IMG/VR virus record: IMGVR_UViG_3300044961_000591
Coordinates: 1 to 33,039 of that record
DNA length: 33,039 nt
Direction: 5' to 3' (one strand)
Origin: a virus
Position numbers and translations under genes: made by a program. Below the pieces are notes generated by a model. That model ran no database searches. It had not been told where the DNA came from and saw only the letters and a program-made list of their open reading frames with translations. Of this stretch, positions 15,058 to 22,487 are shown in pieces (the stretch's first letter is position 1; each line of letters begins with the position of its first letter).

Positions 15058-15441
15058 ATGAGCGAGCAGTTCGCCACGCTCGCCGCCGCCCTGCGCGACC
15101 GCGCCGATGCCGCGCGCGCCGAAGCCGCGCTCGCGGCGGCGCGTGTGCGTGTCTGGGACCTCGCTGCCGAGGTCGCAGCCGAAGGCGGCGTGGTGGCACG
15201 CCAGATGCTCCGCTTGCTGGCCGGGGGCGCGGCTCTGTCCAGCGATCCGGTCAGCCTGGCGCTCGAGCTCGGCCTGTTCCCCACGCGGCGGGAGGCTCGG
15301 GACTGGATCGGCCCCTTGCCGCCGGACAGGCTCTACTATGCCGCGGTGTTCAGGCGGGCGGTCCTGGAGGCCATGGCGCGTCACAACCCGCCCCCGGCAG
15401 GCCGCGCAGCATGTTCAGCGCCGCCGTCAGGTCATCCATGA
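15058..15441 (+). CDS. Hypothetical protein (127 aa)
   Basis: From the ATG at 15058: MSEQFATLAAALRDRADAAR, then a long Ala-rich helix, VARQMLRLLAGGAALSSDPV, and a C-terminal half with ELGLFPTRREARDWIGPLPP and YYAAVFRRAVLEAMAR. Codon use is clearly that of the plus strand. The last about 30 residues overlap antisense with the 3' end of the minus gene at 15350-15619 and look less constrained. No family is recognised. Confidence 0.6.
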   Translation: MSEQFATLAAALRDRADAARAEAALAAARVRVWDLAAEVAAEGGVVARQMLRLLAGGAALSSDPVSLALELGLFPTRREARDWIGPLPPDRLYYAAVFRRAVLEAMARHNPPPAGRAACSAPPSGHP

Positions 15442-15619
15442 TGGCCGTCGCTCCCGCCCCGGCGAATTCCTCCGCCATGACGGCGGCGCGATCCGTGACG
15501 GTCTGCGCCGCGGCAAGGGTCAACACGCCCTTGGCCGCGAGCTCGACGATCAGCTGCGACACGAGCGCGAGCGCAGCCGCGGCGCGCTTGCTTGTCTCGT
15601 CCATCGGCGGCTCGCCCAT
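15350..15619 (-). CDS. Hypothetical helical protein (89 aa)
   Basis: It starts MGEPPMDETSKRAAAALALV (a second ATG at 15604 is possible), followed by SQLIVELAAKGVLTLAAAQT, VTDRAAVMAEEFAGAGATAI and DDLTAALNMLRGL. It is a compact all-helical small phage protein without a recognised family. The tail after LRGL is Pro/Gly-rich and lies opposite the 3' end of the convergent gene. Confidence 0.62.
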   Translation of the reverse strand: MGEPPMDETSKRAAAALALVSQLIVELAAKGVLTLAAAQTVTDRAAVMAEEFAGAGATAIMDDLTAALNMLRGLPGAGCDAPWPPGPPA

Positions 15620-15629
15620 CGCCCCCGCC

Positions 15630-15824
15630 TCACGCCGCCAGCCCGGCCTGCCGCGCGGCGGCCAGGTCGTGCGCGACCTGCAGGTTCATCCAGAACTCGG
15701 CGGTGGTGCCGAAGCGCGCCGCCAGGCGCAGCGCGGTGTCCGCGGTGATGGCCCGCCGCCCGTGCAGGATGGCGGTGATGCGGTTCGCCGGCACGCCGAT
15801 CTCGCGCGCCAGCGCCGAGGCGCT
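15630..15824 (-). pseudogene. HigA-type antitoxin remnant (C-terminal part)
   Basis: The frame reads SASALAREIGVPANRITAIL, HGRRAITADTALRLAARFGT, AEFWMNLQVAHDLAAAR, then stop at 15630. This is the HTH and C-terminal part of the HigA/VapI antitoxin family, which normally has about 25-30 more N-terminal residues. The family match stops at SASALA; upstream the frame has no plausible start and no HigA sequence. No HigB toxin gene is adjacent. On the opposite strand the joined DNA reads like the 3' end of another gene (EALVDLLEQLEDHQ), so two gene ends meet tail to tail at about 15825. Confidence 0.72.
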
Positions 15825-15894
15825 GGTCGATCTGCTCGAGCAGCTGGAGGACCACCAGCACCAGCTGGCCCTGCCCCCGGCGGAGCGCGCCTGA

Positions 15895-16228
15895 TGCGGC
15901 CCGCCCCCGTGCTCCGGTCGTCCCATGTTGCGCGGAGCCCGTTCGTTCCGCTTCCGACCCTGGCCCCGAGGGGAGGAAACATCAAGGAAGGCTGGCCGCG
16001 CCGTGACGTAATTTCCTTGCGTTGTGCGGCGCCGAAGTCGAGCGTTATCAATGGCTTGCGGGTGTTGCATGGTGTTGCAGGTGATGCAACGCGCAAGCCA
16101 TTGATAACGCTCGGTTTCCTGGTGTGTTGCATGTTGCACCCGGGAACCCCACGTGCGCGCGCCCGCACCTGCGCGCGCGGCCACCGCAACACCGCAACAT
16201 CGATAGATTTCCTAGGGAATTCAGAGTG
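15895..16228. promoter_or_regulatory. Gene-free control region, candidate origin
   Basis: No credible gene is present on either strand. The region is locally AT-richer than the rest and holds a very large hairpin (16039-16113), most of a TGTTGCA array, and an AT-rich patch (ATCGATAGATTTCCTAGGGA, 16199-16218) just before the next start. It sits at the head of the replication and late genes. A replication origin, an early promoter with operators, or a packaging site would all fit; the primase downstream makes an origin my first guess. Confidence 0.55.
16039..16113. repeat. 22-bp perfect inverted repeat, 75-nt hairpin
   Basis: The arm at 16039-16060 (beginning CGAGCGTTATCAATGG) is the exact reverse complement of 16092-16113. 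Within the 31-base spacer, GTTGCAT (16064-16070) pairs with ATGCAAC (16084-16090), so after a small bulge the stem extends to 29 pairs with a 13-base loop. Such perfection over 22 bases is not expected by chance and implies selection as DNA cruciform, RNA hairpin or dyad binding site. Confidence 0.92.
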
Positions 16229-16261
16229 ATGGATGTTGCAAGGGGTGCAACAGGCGCAACA
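16063..16261. repeat. TGTTGCA array (iteron-like)
   Basis: TGTTGCA occurs on the plus strand at 16063, 16073, 16125, 16132 and 16234, and on the minus strand (TGCAACA) at 16246. A six-base match (TGCAAC) lies at 16085, and one-off versions (CGCAACA) at 16185, 16193 and 16255. The first two are 10 bases apart and the next pair 7 bases. The last three copies run into the first codons of the gene at 16229. Clustered short repeats beside an AT-rich patch are typical of iterons or of multi-site operators. Confidence 0.75.
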
Positions 16262-16795
16262 GGGTCTGAGGGCGCGATCGCCGAGGTGGCGGACGGGCCG
16301 CTGAGCGGGGCCGAGCGGATGCGCCGCAGCCGGGCGCGCCGGCGCGCCGAGCTCGACGCGCGGCGGGTCGAGCAGGCGCGGATGCCGCTGCGGCTGCTGC
16401 TGGCCGAGCAGGCCGGGCAGGATCTCGAGCTGATCGAGCGGCACCTGGGCGACGAGGCGCGCGGCCTGCCGCTGGCCGAGCGCGTGCTTGAGGGCGCGAA
16501 GGCGGTGATCCTGCGCCTGAGCGGCCATCCTCTGCTGCGCCTGGCCGAGACCGCGAACGCGCCGCCCGAGCTGCTCGCCAGGCGGCTGGCCTGCACCAGG
16601 CTGGAAGCGGCGCGGCTGTCCTTCGAGGCGCAGCGCGAGCTGCTCGACCGCCTGTTCGGCAAGGCGCCTGCGGCGAAGGGTGGCGGCGAGGCGCCGGCGG
16701 TGGCGGTGCAGCTGAACATCACGCCGGCGCTCGCGACGGCGCTCAACCTTCAATCGGATCAAGCGGTTAGTGGGGAGGCAGAGGCATGTCTCTGA
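16229..16795 (+). CDS. Basic DNA-binding-type protein (possible small terminase or initiator)
   Basis: 188 residues from the ATG at 16229. After a short loose head there is a strongly basic motif GAERMRRSRARRRAEL (about residues 27-42), then a helical domain (MPLRLLLAEQAGQDLELIER, LAERVLEGAKAVILRLSGHP) and a C-terminal segment with VAVQLNITPALATALNL. Basic GAERMRR-type heads occur in small phage DNA-binding proteins, including some small terminases. It starts inside the TGTTGCA array, so it may bind there and regulate itself. The large terminase is four genes away, which weakens the small-terminase idea; an origin- or array-binding protein is the main alternative. Confidence 0.55.
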   Translation: MDVARGATGATGSEGAIAEVADGPLSGAERMRRSRARRRAELDARRVEQARMPLRLLLAEQAGQDLELIERHLGDEARGLPLAERVLEGAKAVILRLSGHPLLRLAETANAPPELLARRLACTRLEAARLSFEAQRELLDRLFGKAPAAKGGGEAPAVAVQLNITPALATALNLQSDQAVSGEAEACL

Positions 16796-17073
16796 CAGCG
16801 CGCAGTCTGACGGTTTGGCGCAAGCCCTGGCGCGGCAAGGCGCGCCGCGCGGCTCGGCAACTGATCGCCGATCAGTCGCCGCAGCCTGGCCAGCGCAGCC
16901 TGGCGCTGGCGGCGGCGGCGCCGAGCTCGGCCGCCAGCCCCCCCGGGGGGTGCCCGGCCGCCCCCCCGGAGCCGCGCCTCGCGCGCTCCGCCGCCCCTTC
17001 CAGCTCGATCGAACAGGCCGGGCGCCACGCGATGGGTGTCCCCGGCGCAGCCGCTATTGGGGATGGGGAATGA
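16786..17073 (+). CDS. Hypothetical protein with C7/G6 runs (95 aa)
   Basis: It starts 10 bases before the upstream stop. The N-terminal 45 residues (MSLTARSLTVWRKPWRGKAR, AARQLIADQ) look genuine and basic; the rest is Ala/Pro/Ser-rich. The gene contains C7-G6 at 16938-16950 and C7 at 16961-16967. The primase frame is open throughout, so a minus-one slip at either run would join this protein to the primase; a sequencing slip is equally possible. Its stop overlaps the primase start as ATGA. Confidence 0.5.
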   Translation: MSLTARSLTVWRKPWRGKARRAARQLIADQSPQPGQRSLALAAAAPSSAASPPGGCPAAPPEPRLARSAAPSSSIEQAGRHAMGVPGAAAIGDGE

Positions 17074-18140
17074 CCGCCCGCGGCGGCTACCTGCATTCGG
17101 TGCAGGACATCGCCCGCATGCTCGACCAGCATGCCGAGGCAATCGCGCGCGAATGCTTCCCGGCCGGCCGCAGGGCGGGGGCCGAGTGGCGCATCGGCAG
17201 CCTGGCGGGCGAGCCCGGCCAGTCGCTGTCGATCCGGATCGCCGGCGACAAGCGTGGCGTGTGGGCGGACTTCGCCGCCGGCATCAGCGGCGACATGCTG
17301 GAGCTGGTCGCGCGCCATCGCTACGGCGGCGACAAGACCGAGGCGCTGCGCTGGGCGCGGAACTACCTCGGCCTGTCCACGGTGGCCGCGCCGGCCGGCC
17401 AGGCGCCGCCGGCGCCGCCAGCGCGCGTGCCGGCCAGCGAGGTCAGCCGGTCGTTCAGCGGCAAGGCGCGCGCGCTGTGGCTCGGCGGGCATCCGCTCGG
17501 CGGCACGCCGGCGGCGTCCTATCTCGCGGCACGGGGCGTCGGGCTGACCGCGCTCGGCCGCGCGCCGGCGGCGCTGCGCTTCCGGGGCGACGTGTGGTGT
17601 TCCGAGCGCCAGCAGGCGGCGCCGGCCATGCTGGCCGCGATCACGCGCGGCGGCGCCATCATCGGCTGCCACAGGACCTTCCTGGCCGCCGGGCCTGCCG
17701 GGCGATGGGGCAAGGCGCCGATCGCCGCGCCGAAGAAGGTTCTCGGCCAGGTCGGCGGCGGCTTCATCCCGCTGTGGCGCGGCAAGTCCGGCAAGCCGCT
17801 GCGGGAAGCGCCCGAAGACGACACGCTGGCGATCACCGAGGGGATCGAGGACGCGCTGACGATCGCGCTGCACATGCCCGAATGGCGAGTGATCGCGGCC
17901 TATTCGCTCGGCAACATCGCCAACCTGCAGCTGCCGGACCGCTTCGCCGACATCGTGCTGTGCTGGGACCGGGATGGCGACAAGGCGGAACCGTCGCGGG
18001 CGCGCGAGGCCGCGGCCGAGCGCCTGCTGCGGCAGGGCCGCAGCCTGCGCGAAATCCGTCCGCCGGAGGGATTCAAGGACTTCAACGCCTGGCACCTGGC
18101 GGAAATGGCGGACGGCGCAGCGCCGCGGAGGCTGGCATGA
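17070..18140 (+). CDS. Toprim-domain DNA primase
   Basis: 356 residues from the ATG at 17070 in an ATGA overlap. Residues about 1-110 form an N-terminal domain (SVQDIARMLDQHAEAIAREC, VWADFAAGISGDMLELVA) of the type seen in phage primase/helicase proteins without a clear four-cysteine zinc ribbon. Residues about 250-345 are a Toprim domain: Glu257 in LAITEGIEDALTIAL, then Asp300 and Asp302 in CWDRDGD, the metal-binding catalytic triad. The closing IRPPEGFKDFNAWHL is typical of these proteins. It would make primers for phage DNA synthesis together with the ATPase two genes downstream. Confidence 0.85.
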   Translation: MTARGGYLHSVQDIARMLDQHAEAIARECFPAGRRAGAEWRIGSLAGEPGQSLSIRIAGDKRGVWADFAAGISGDMLELVARHRYGGDKTEALRWARNYLGLSTVAAPAGQAPPAPPARVPASEVSRSFSGKARALWLGGHPLGGTPAASYLAARGVGLTALGRAPAALRFRGDVWCSERQQAAPAMLAAITRGGAIIGCHRTFLAAGPAGRWGKAPIAAPKKVLGQVGGGFIPLWRGKSGKPLREAPEDDTLAITEGIEDALTIALHMPEWRVIAAYSLGNIANLQLPDRFADIVLCWDRDGDKAEPSRAREAAAERLLRQGRSLREIRPPEGFKDFNAWHLAEMADGAAPRRLA

Positions 18141-18622
18141 AGCGCATCGGTCGGCCGCCGGGCAGGATGTCGGCTGAGGCGCGCGCGGCCATGATCGCGC
18201 GGCGAAATGCCACGCTGGACGCCCATCCGGAGGTCCGCGCCCGGATGTCGGAGGCTCGCAAGCGCGCGTTGGCCGATCCGGAGGTCCGCGCCCGGATGTC
18301 GGAGGCTCGCAAGCGCGCGTGGGCCGATCCGGAGGTCCGCGCCCGGATGTCGGAGGCGAGCAAGCGCGCGTTGGCCGATCCGGAGGTCCGCGCCCGGATG
18401 TCGGAGGCTCGCAAGCGCGCGTGGGCCGATCCGGAGGTCCGCGCCCGGATGTCGGAGGCGAGCAAGCGCGCGTGGGCCAAGCGGCGTGATTTCGAGGTGC
18501 CCGGGTGGGTCGTGGCGGCCGGGCTCGACGACGATTTCCGTGACATCGCACAGCAGGACGGCGAGGAGGCGGCCGCCGCCTTCTGCCGCGCGCTGAAGCG
18601 CCAGATGGCGGCGGCTGTATGA
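18137..18622 (+). CDS. Basic tandem-repeat protein (161 aa)
   Basis: It starts MKRIGRPPGRMSAEARAAMI and then carries five copies of a 17-residue unit PEVRARMSEARKRAxAD (A/S, L/W variants), residues about 30-114. The unit is a strongly basic helix resembling the short NUMOD-like or SEARKRA modules found beside homing-endonuclease and phage DNA-binding proteins. The C-terminal 45 residues (FEVPGWVVAAGLDDDFRDIA, then DGEEAAAAFCRALKRQ) form a distinct helical domain. It is coupled by ATGA to the primase before and the ATPase after, so a DNA-binding role in replication is likely but not shown. Confidence 0.65.
   Translation: MKRIGRPPGRMSAEARAAMIARRNATLDAHPEVRARMSEARKRALADPEVRARMSEARKRAWADPEVRARMSEASKRALADPEVRARMSEARKRAWADPEVRARMSEASKRAWAKRRDFEVPGWVVAAGLDDDFRDIAQQDGEEAAAAFCRALKRQMAAAV
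18225..18479 (+). repeat. Five 51-bp tandem repeats
   Basis: Units start at 18225, 18276, 18327, 18378 and 18429, each 51 bases (17 codons). They differ mainly at GGCTCG versus GGCGAG and at the TTG versus TGG codon. The alternation of the two variants hints at duplication of a two-unit block. Copy number is probably variable. Confidence 0.95.
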
Positions 18623-20451
18623 CCGGCGCCATCCGCCAGCACCTGGCATCCCAGGCGCGTCCGCGCCGATCGAACGACGGCCGCCACCTGCCGGCCGGTT
18701 GCCCGGTCACGCCGCTCGGCGGCAACGGTCAGATGTTCCACTACATCAACGCCATCGGGCAGATGGTGTCGGTCGGGGCGCAGCAGCACTCGAAGAACAT
18801 CCTGATCGCGCTGTTCTCGCCCCACGTGAAGACCTGGCTCTACAGCCACTATCCCAAGTCCTTCGACAAGGAAACCGGCGAGCCGCGCGACTTCAACGTC
18901 AATGCGGTGAGCACCGACCTCATGGCCGAGGCGCAGGACCGCGGGCGCGCGTGGGAGCCGGCGGACAACGTGCATGGGCGCGGCTGCTGGCCGGGCGAGG
19001 ACGGCGACCTGCGCGTGCATCTCGGCGCCCGGCTGATCGTGGGGGGGCGCGAGCGCGACGTCGGCATGATCGGCAACAAGGTCTATCCGCTCTGCCCGGA
19101 ATGGCAGGGCCCGGCGCCCGACGCGCAGGCGGACGGGCCCGCCGGCCCGGCGGCGGAGGCGCTGGCGCTGCTGTCCTGCTGGCGCTGGGCGGAGGCGGAG
19201 CTTTCGCCGCGGCTGCTGCTCGGCTGGATCGTCTGCGCCTTCCTGTGCGGCGCGCTGCACTGGCGCCCGCACCTGTGGCTGGTCGCACCGCGCGCGTCCG
19301 GCAAGTCCACGCTGATCGGCGCGATCGGCCACATGCTCCAGCGCGGTGACTTCGCGCTGATGGCGGAAAGCGCCTCCGCCCCGTCGGTGCGGGCGACGCT
19401 GCAATTCGACGCGCGGCCGGTGGTGCTGGATGAGACGGAGCCCAGCGAGGACAACCGCGCGCTCAACCAGGTGGTGGAATTGATGCGCATCGCGTCCACC
19501 GGCGGGACGGTGATGCGCGCGCAGGTTGACCAATCGACCGTGGTGCAGACGGTGCGCTTCGTCGGCATGGGGGCATCGGTCGTGCGGCCAGCGCTGAAGT
19601 CGCAGGACGCCAGCCGCATCGCGGTGCTGCAGCTGCTGAAGCCGCTGCCCGGCTCCACGGCGCCGCTGCTGCGTCCGGCGGTGCTGGAACTGCTCGGGCG
19701 GCGCCTGTTCCGGCGCGCGCTGGACGGCTGGAAGCGCTGGCCCGAGACGCTGCAGGCCTGGCGCCAGGCGCTGGCGGCCGAGGGGCTCGAGGCGCGCGCG
19801 CAGGACCAGTATGGCACGCTGCTGGCCGCCGCCTGGATCGCGGAACAGGATCTCGACCCCGACGCCGACAGCCTGGCGGAATGGGCGCGGCGCGTCGCCA
19901 AGGCGACCGCGCCGGACCGCGCCGAGGAACGGCCGGAATGGTTCCGCCTGATCGAGACGCTGGCGGCCACGCCGATCAAGGACGACGCCGGCCGCGCCGA
20001 GCGCGCGGTGGCCGAGCTGGTCGAGACTGCGGCGCAGGCGCGGCGGGAGCCAGACCACGAGAACGGCGGCTGGATCTACGTCTCGGCCGAGGCGGCCGAC
20101 CGCGCCAATGCGCTGCTCGGCCGGCATGGGCTGCGCTTCGTGGCGATGCGCGACGCGCGCGGGCTGCCGCTGCGCCGGTCCTGGGACGACCCGGCGGCCG
20201 AGCCCGCCACGCAGGGCAACGGCCCGCTGCTGGGGCATGTCGCGGTGGCGAACGCGCATCCGGTGCTGGCGCGCATGCTGGACCGCACGCAATGGGCGGC
20301 GCGCGCCGGCGCGCCCGGTGCGTGGAAGGGGGTCCTGCTGCAGGCGCCGGGCGCGCTGGCGACCGATTGCGCGCGCTTCGGGGCGCGCACGGCGCGCGCG
20401 GTGATGGTGCCGATGGACCTGTTCATGGACGGGAGCGGCGAGCATGAGTAG
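18619..20451 (+). CDS. Phage replicative ATPase/helicase-like protein
   Basis: 610 residues, start in an ATGA overlap. The N-terminal 190 residues (CPVTPLGGNGQMFHYINAIG, DFNVNAVSTDLMAEAQ) form a domain often found ahead of phage P-loop ATPases. The P loop is APRASGKST (Lys229), and PVVLDETEP (Asp271, Glu272) serves as Walker B. Sensor-like and arginine-rich segments follow, and the C-terminal third (IYVSAEAADRANALLGRHGL) looks like a DNA-binding or accessory domain. Directly after a Toprim primase it is best read as the helicase or initiator partner, comparable to two-part versions of P4 alpha-type proteins. It overlaps the terminase start by 8 bases. Confidence 0.72.
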   Translation: MTGAIRQHLASQARPRRSNDGRHLPAGCPVTPLGGNGQMFHYINAIGQMVSVGAQQHSKNILIALFSPHVKTWLYSHYPKSFDKETGEPRDFNVNAVSTDLMAEAQDRGRAWEPADNVHGRGCWPGEDGDLRVHLGARLIVGGRERDVGMIGNKVYPLCPEWQGPAPDAQADGPAGPAAEALALLSCWRWAEAELSPRLLLGWIVCAFLCGALHWRPHLWLVAPRASGKSTLIGAIGHMLQRGDFALMAESASAPSVRATLQFDARPVVLDETEPSEDNRALNQVVELMRIASTGGTVMRAQVDQSTVVQTVRFVGMGASVVRPALKSQDASRIAVLQLLKPLPGSTAPLLRPAVLELLGRRLFRRALDGWKRWPETLQAWRQALAAEGLEARAQDQYGTLLAAAWIAEQDLDPDADSLAEWARRVAKATAPDRAEERPEWFRLIETLAATPIKDDAGRAERAVAELVETAAQARREPDHENGGWIYVSAEAADRANALLGRHGLRFVAMRDARGLPLRRSWDDPAAEPATQGNGPLLGHVAVANAHPVLARMLDRTQWAARAGAPGAWKGVLLQAPGALATDCARFGARTARAVMVPMDLFMDGSGEHE

Positions 20452-21907
20452 CCCCCGCCAGTGGTCCAGCCCCGGGCCGGTCAGCGACGCCTTCGTGGCG
20501 ACGGACGCGCCGGTCTCGGTGCTGATGGGTCCGGCCGCCGGCGGCAAGACCGTGACGAGCCTGCAGCGCGGCGTCTTCACCGCCTTCCGCTGGCCGGAGA
20601 CCGAGCCCGGCGTGCGGCGCTGCCGCTTCCTGGTGATGCGCCAGCGCATGACGGACATGGAGGCATCCACGATCCCGTCCTGGCTCGCGTGGTATCCGCG
20701 TTCGCTCGGCGGCTTCGTCGGCAAGGAAGGCAGCCCCAAGCGGCACGCCTTCCGCCTGCGCCACCCGGTCGATGGCGGGCGCGTCGAGATCGAGGTGCAT
20801 TTCCGCGGCATCGGCGAGCAGAGCGTGGACGATGCCCTGCGCGGGTTCGAGTTCAGCTTCGCCTACGTGGACGAATGCGACCTGATGGACGGCGACATCA
20901 TGGCGACGCTGTTCAAGCGCGCTGGCCGCTACCCGTCCGAGACGCTGGCGCGCAACCCGCGCCAGGTGTGGGGGTCGTGCAACGCGCCCGAACCCGACAG
21001 CTGGGTGGTGCGCGAGATGATCGAAAACCCGCGCGACGGCTGGGTGCTGTTCCGCCAGCCCTCCGGGCTGAGCGCGCAGGCGGAGAACCTGGCCGTGCTC
21101 GGCCCGCGCTTCTACCAGGACCAGGCGGCGGTCTTGCCCGACTACGAGCGCAAGCGGTTCATCGAAAACATCCCCGGCCTGCTGCGCGAGGCGGCGGCGG
21201 TCTATCCCGAGTTCAGCGAGGCGGTCCATGTCGCCGCGCGCCCGCTGGACGTGCTGCGCGGCGCGGCGCTGCGCGTCGGGCTCGACGCCGGCGGCACGCC
21301 GGCGGCGGCGGTGTTCCAACGCGCGCCCGACGGCCAGTGGCGGATGCTGGCGGAACTGTCCACCCATGACCGCGACGCTTCCGGCGTGACCGGGCCGCGG
21401 CGCTTCGGGGAGGCGCTGGCGGCCCTGATCGCCGAACGCGCGCCGGGCCTGCCGGCCGAGGCCGTGGCCGATCCCTCGGCGGCCTTCGGCGCCGACCGTG
21501 AGGCCGGCGAGGGCAGTTGGGTGGACATCGTGGCGCGCGCAGCCGGCCTGCCGGTGCGCGCGGCCATGAGCCAGGATCCCACGCTGCGCATCGAGGCGCT
21601 GCGCCGGCCACTGACGCGGCTGCTGGAAGGCGGGCGTCCCGGCCTGCTGATCGACCCGTCCTGCCGGCTGATGGCCCGCGCGCTGGCGCGCGACTTCCGC
21701 TGGCAGGTGACGGCGGGGCGGCGCGGCGACAGGCCGTTCAAGAACTGGGCCTCGCACCTGGTCGAGGCGGCGCAGTACGCGCTGCTCGACGGCGAGGGCC
21801 TGGCCGACGCGGCGGGGCGGATGCGCGCGCGCCCCGCGGCGCCGACGATCGCGCGCAGCGACTGGAACCCGTTTCACACCCCCATGGAGACCAGCCAATG
21901 GCCCTGA
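20444..21907 (+). CDS. terL: Terminase large subunit
   Basis: 487 residues. The packaging ATPase has Walker A GPAAGGKT (residues 29-36), Walker B FAYVDECD (Asp143, catalytic Glu144) and a motif-III-like WGSCNAPEP. The RNase H-fold nuclease domain has Asp281 in VGLDAGG, Asp343 in AVADPSAAFG and His438 in KNWASHLVEAAQYAL, the usual places for metal ligands. It pumps DNA into the prohead through the portal encoded five genes downstream, and cuts it. No small terminase is adjacent upstream; candidates are the genes at 16229 and 21898. Confidence 0.93.
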   Translation: MSSPRQWSSPGPVSDAFVATDAPVSVLMGPAAGGKTVTSLQRGVFTAFRWPETEPGVRRCRFLVMRQRMTDMEASTIPSWLAWYPRSLGGFVGKEGSPKRHAFRLRHPVDGGRVEIEVHFRGIGEQSVDDALRGFEFSFAYVDECDLMDGDIMATLFKRAGRYPSETLARNPRQVWGSCNAPEPDSWVVREMIENPRDGWVLFRQPSGLSAQAENLAVLGPRFYQDQAAVLPDYERKRFIENIPGLLREAAAVYPEFSEAVHVAARPLDVLRGAALRVGLDAGGTPAAAVFQRAPDGQWRMLAELSTHDRDASGVTGPRRFGEALAALIAERAPGLPAEAVADPSAAFGADREAGEGSWVDIVARAAGLPVRAAMSQDPTLRIEALRRPLTRLLEGGRPGLLIDPSCRLMARALARDFRWQVTAGRRGDRPFKNWASHLVEAAQYALLDGEGLADAAGRMRARPAAPTIARSDWNPFHTPMETSQWP

Positions 21908-22185
21908 CCCTGAAGCCCGGCGAACCGGAGTCCATGCCGGTCGAGGCGCCCGCCGAGGCGAAGCCGCCCGCCGGCGCGGCCGCGCCGCCGAGCGCCGTGC
22001 CAACCCTGACCCTGACCGTCACGCTGGAAGGCGTGTTCAGGGACTGGCTGATGGCCCGCGCGCAGGCCCACCAGCAGGACCCGGCCGAGCATGTCGCGGC
22101 GATCCTGCGCGCCTACTGGGCGCATCACGACGCCTGGCGGCACCAGCAGGCGGGCGGACAGACCCGCCGGGCGGACGCGCCGTGA
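21898..22185 (+). CDS. Ribbon-helix-helix-like small protein (95 aa)
   Basis: The ATG at 21898 overlaps the terminase stop. After a Pro/Ala-rich disordered head (residues 1-43), a strand (PTLTLTVTL) is followed by two helices (GVFRDWLMARAQAHQ, PAEHVAAILRAYWAHHDAW). This is the strand-helix-helix pattern of RHH (Arc/CopG-type) DNA-binding proteins. It may be a regulator, or the DNA-recognition subunit for packaging given its position next to the large terminase. The family is not confirmed. Confidence 0.55.
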   Translation: MALTLKPGEPESMPVEAPAEAKPPAGAAAPPSAVPTLTLTVTLEGVFRDWLMARAQAHQQDPAEHVAAILRAYWAHHDAWRHQQAGGQTRRADAP

Positions 22186-22487
22186 CGGCCGCGCAGGACG
22201 CGCCGGCGCCGGCCAGCTGGTCCATGCGCCTGGGCGAGGCGCAGGACGCGGCGCTCGCGCTGCTGAAGGCCGCGGCGCCGGCGGGCTGCGCCATCGTGGT
22301 CGCGACCGCGAGCCGCGACTGGACGATGATGGAAACGGCCGGCCGGGCGCCGCTGCGGCTGCTGTCCATCGCGCAGTCGCTGCTCGAAGACGCGGCGGAC
22401 ATGCTGCCCGACGACAGCCGGCTGCGTGAGGAGGCGCTGGCCGCCGCGCGGCTGCTGCCGGACAGGTTCGGCGATGACGCCGGCTGA
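22182..22487 (+). CDS. Hypothetical helical protein (101 aa)
   Basis: A GTG start in a GTGA overlap. It contains WSMRLGEAQDAALALLKAAA, a short apolar strand (GCAIVVATASRDWTMM), and LSIAQSLLEDAADMLPDDSR. No family is recognised. Position between terminase and portal suggests a packaging or head-completion accessory role. Confidence 0.6.
   Translation: MTAAQDAPAPASWSMRLGEAQDAALALLKAAAPAGCAIVVATASRDWTMMETAGRAPLRLLSIAQSLLEDAADMLPDDSRLREEALAAARLLPDRFGDDAG

Noticed and set aside
18225-18479. CRISPR-like array from the 51-bp repeats
   Set aside because: The units are contiguous, in frame and without unique spacers; they code for a protein repeat.
18082-20811. 909-aa minus-strand frame across the ATPase and repeat gene
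   Set aside because: Low-complexity Arg/Pro/Ala composition; the plus strand holds Walker motifs and the tandem-repeat protein with coherent codon use.
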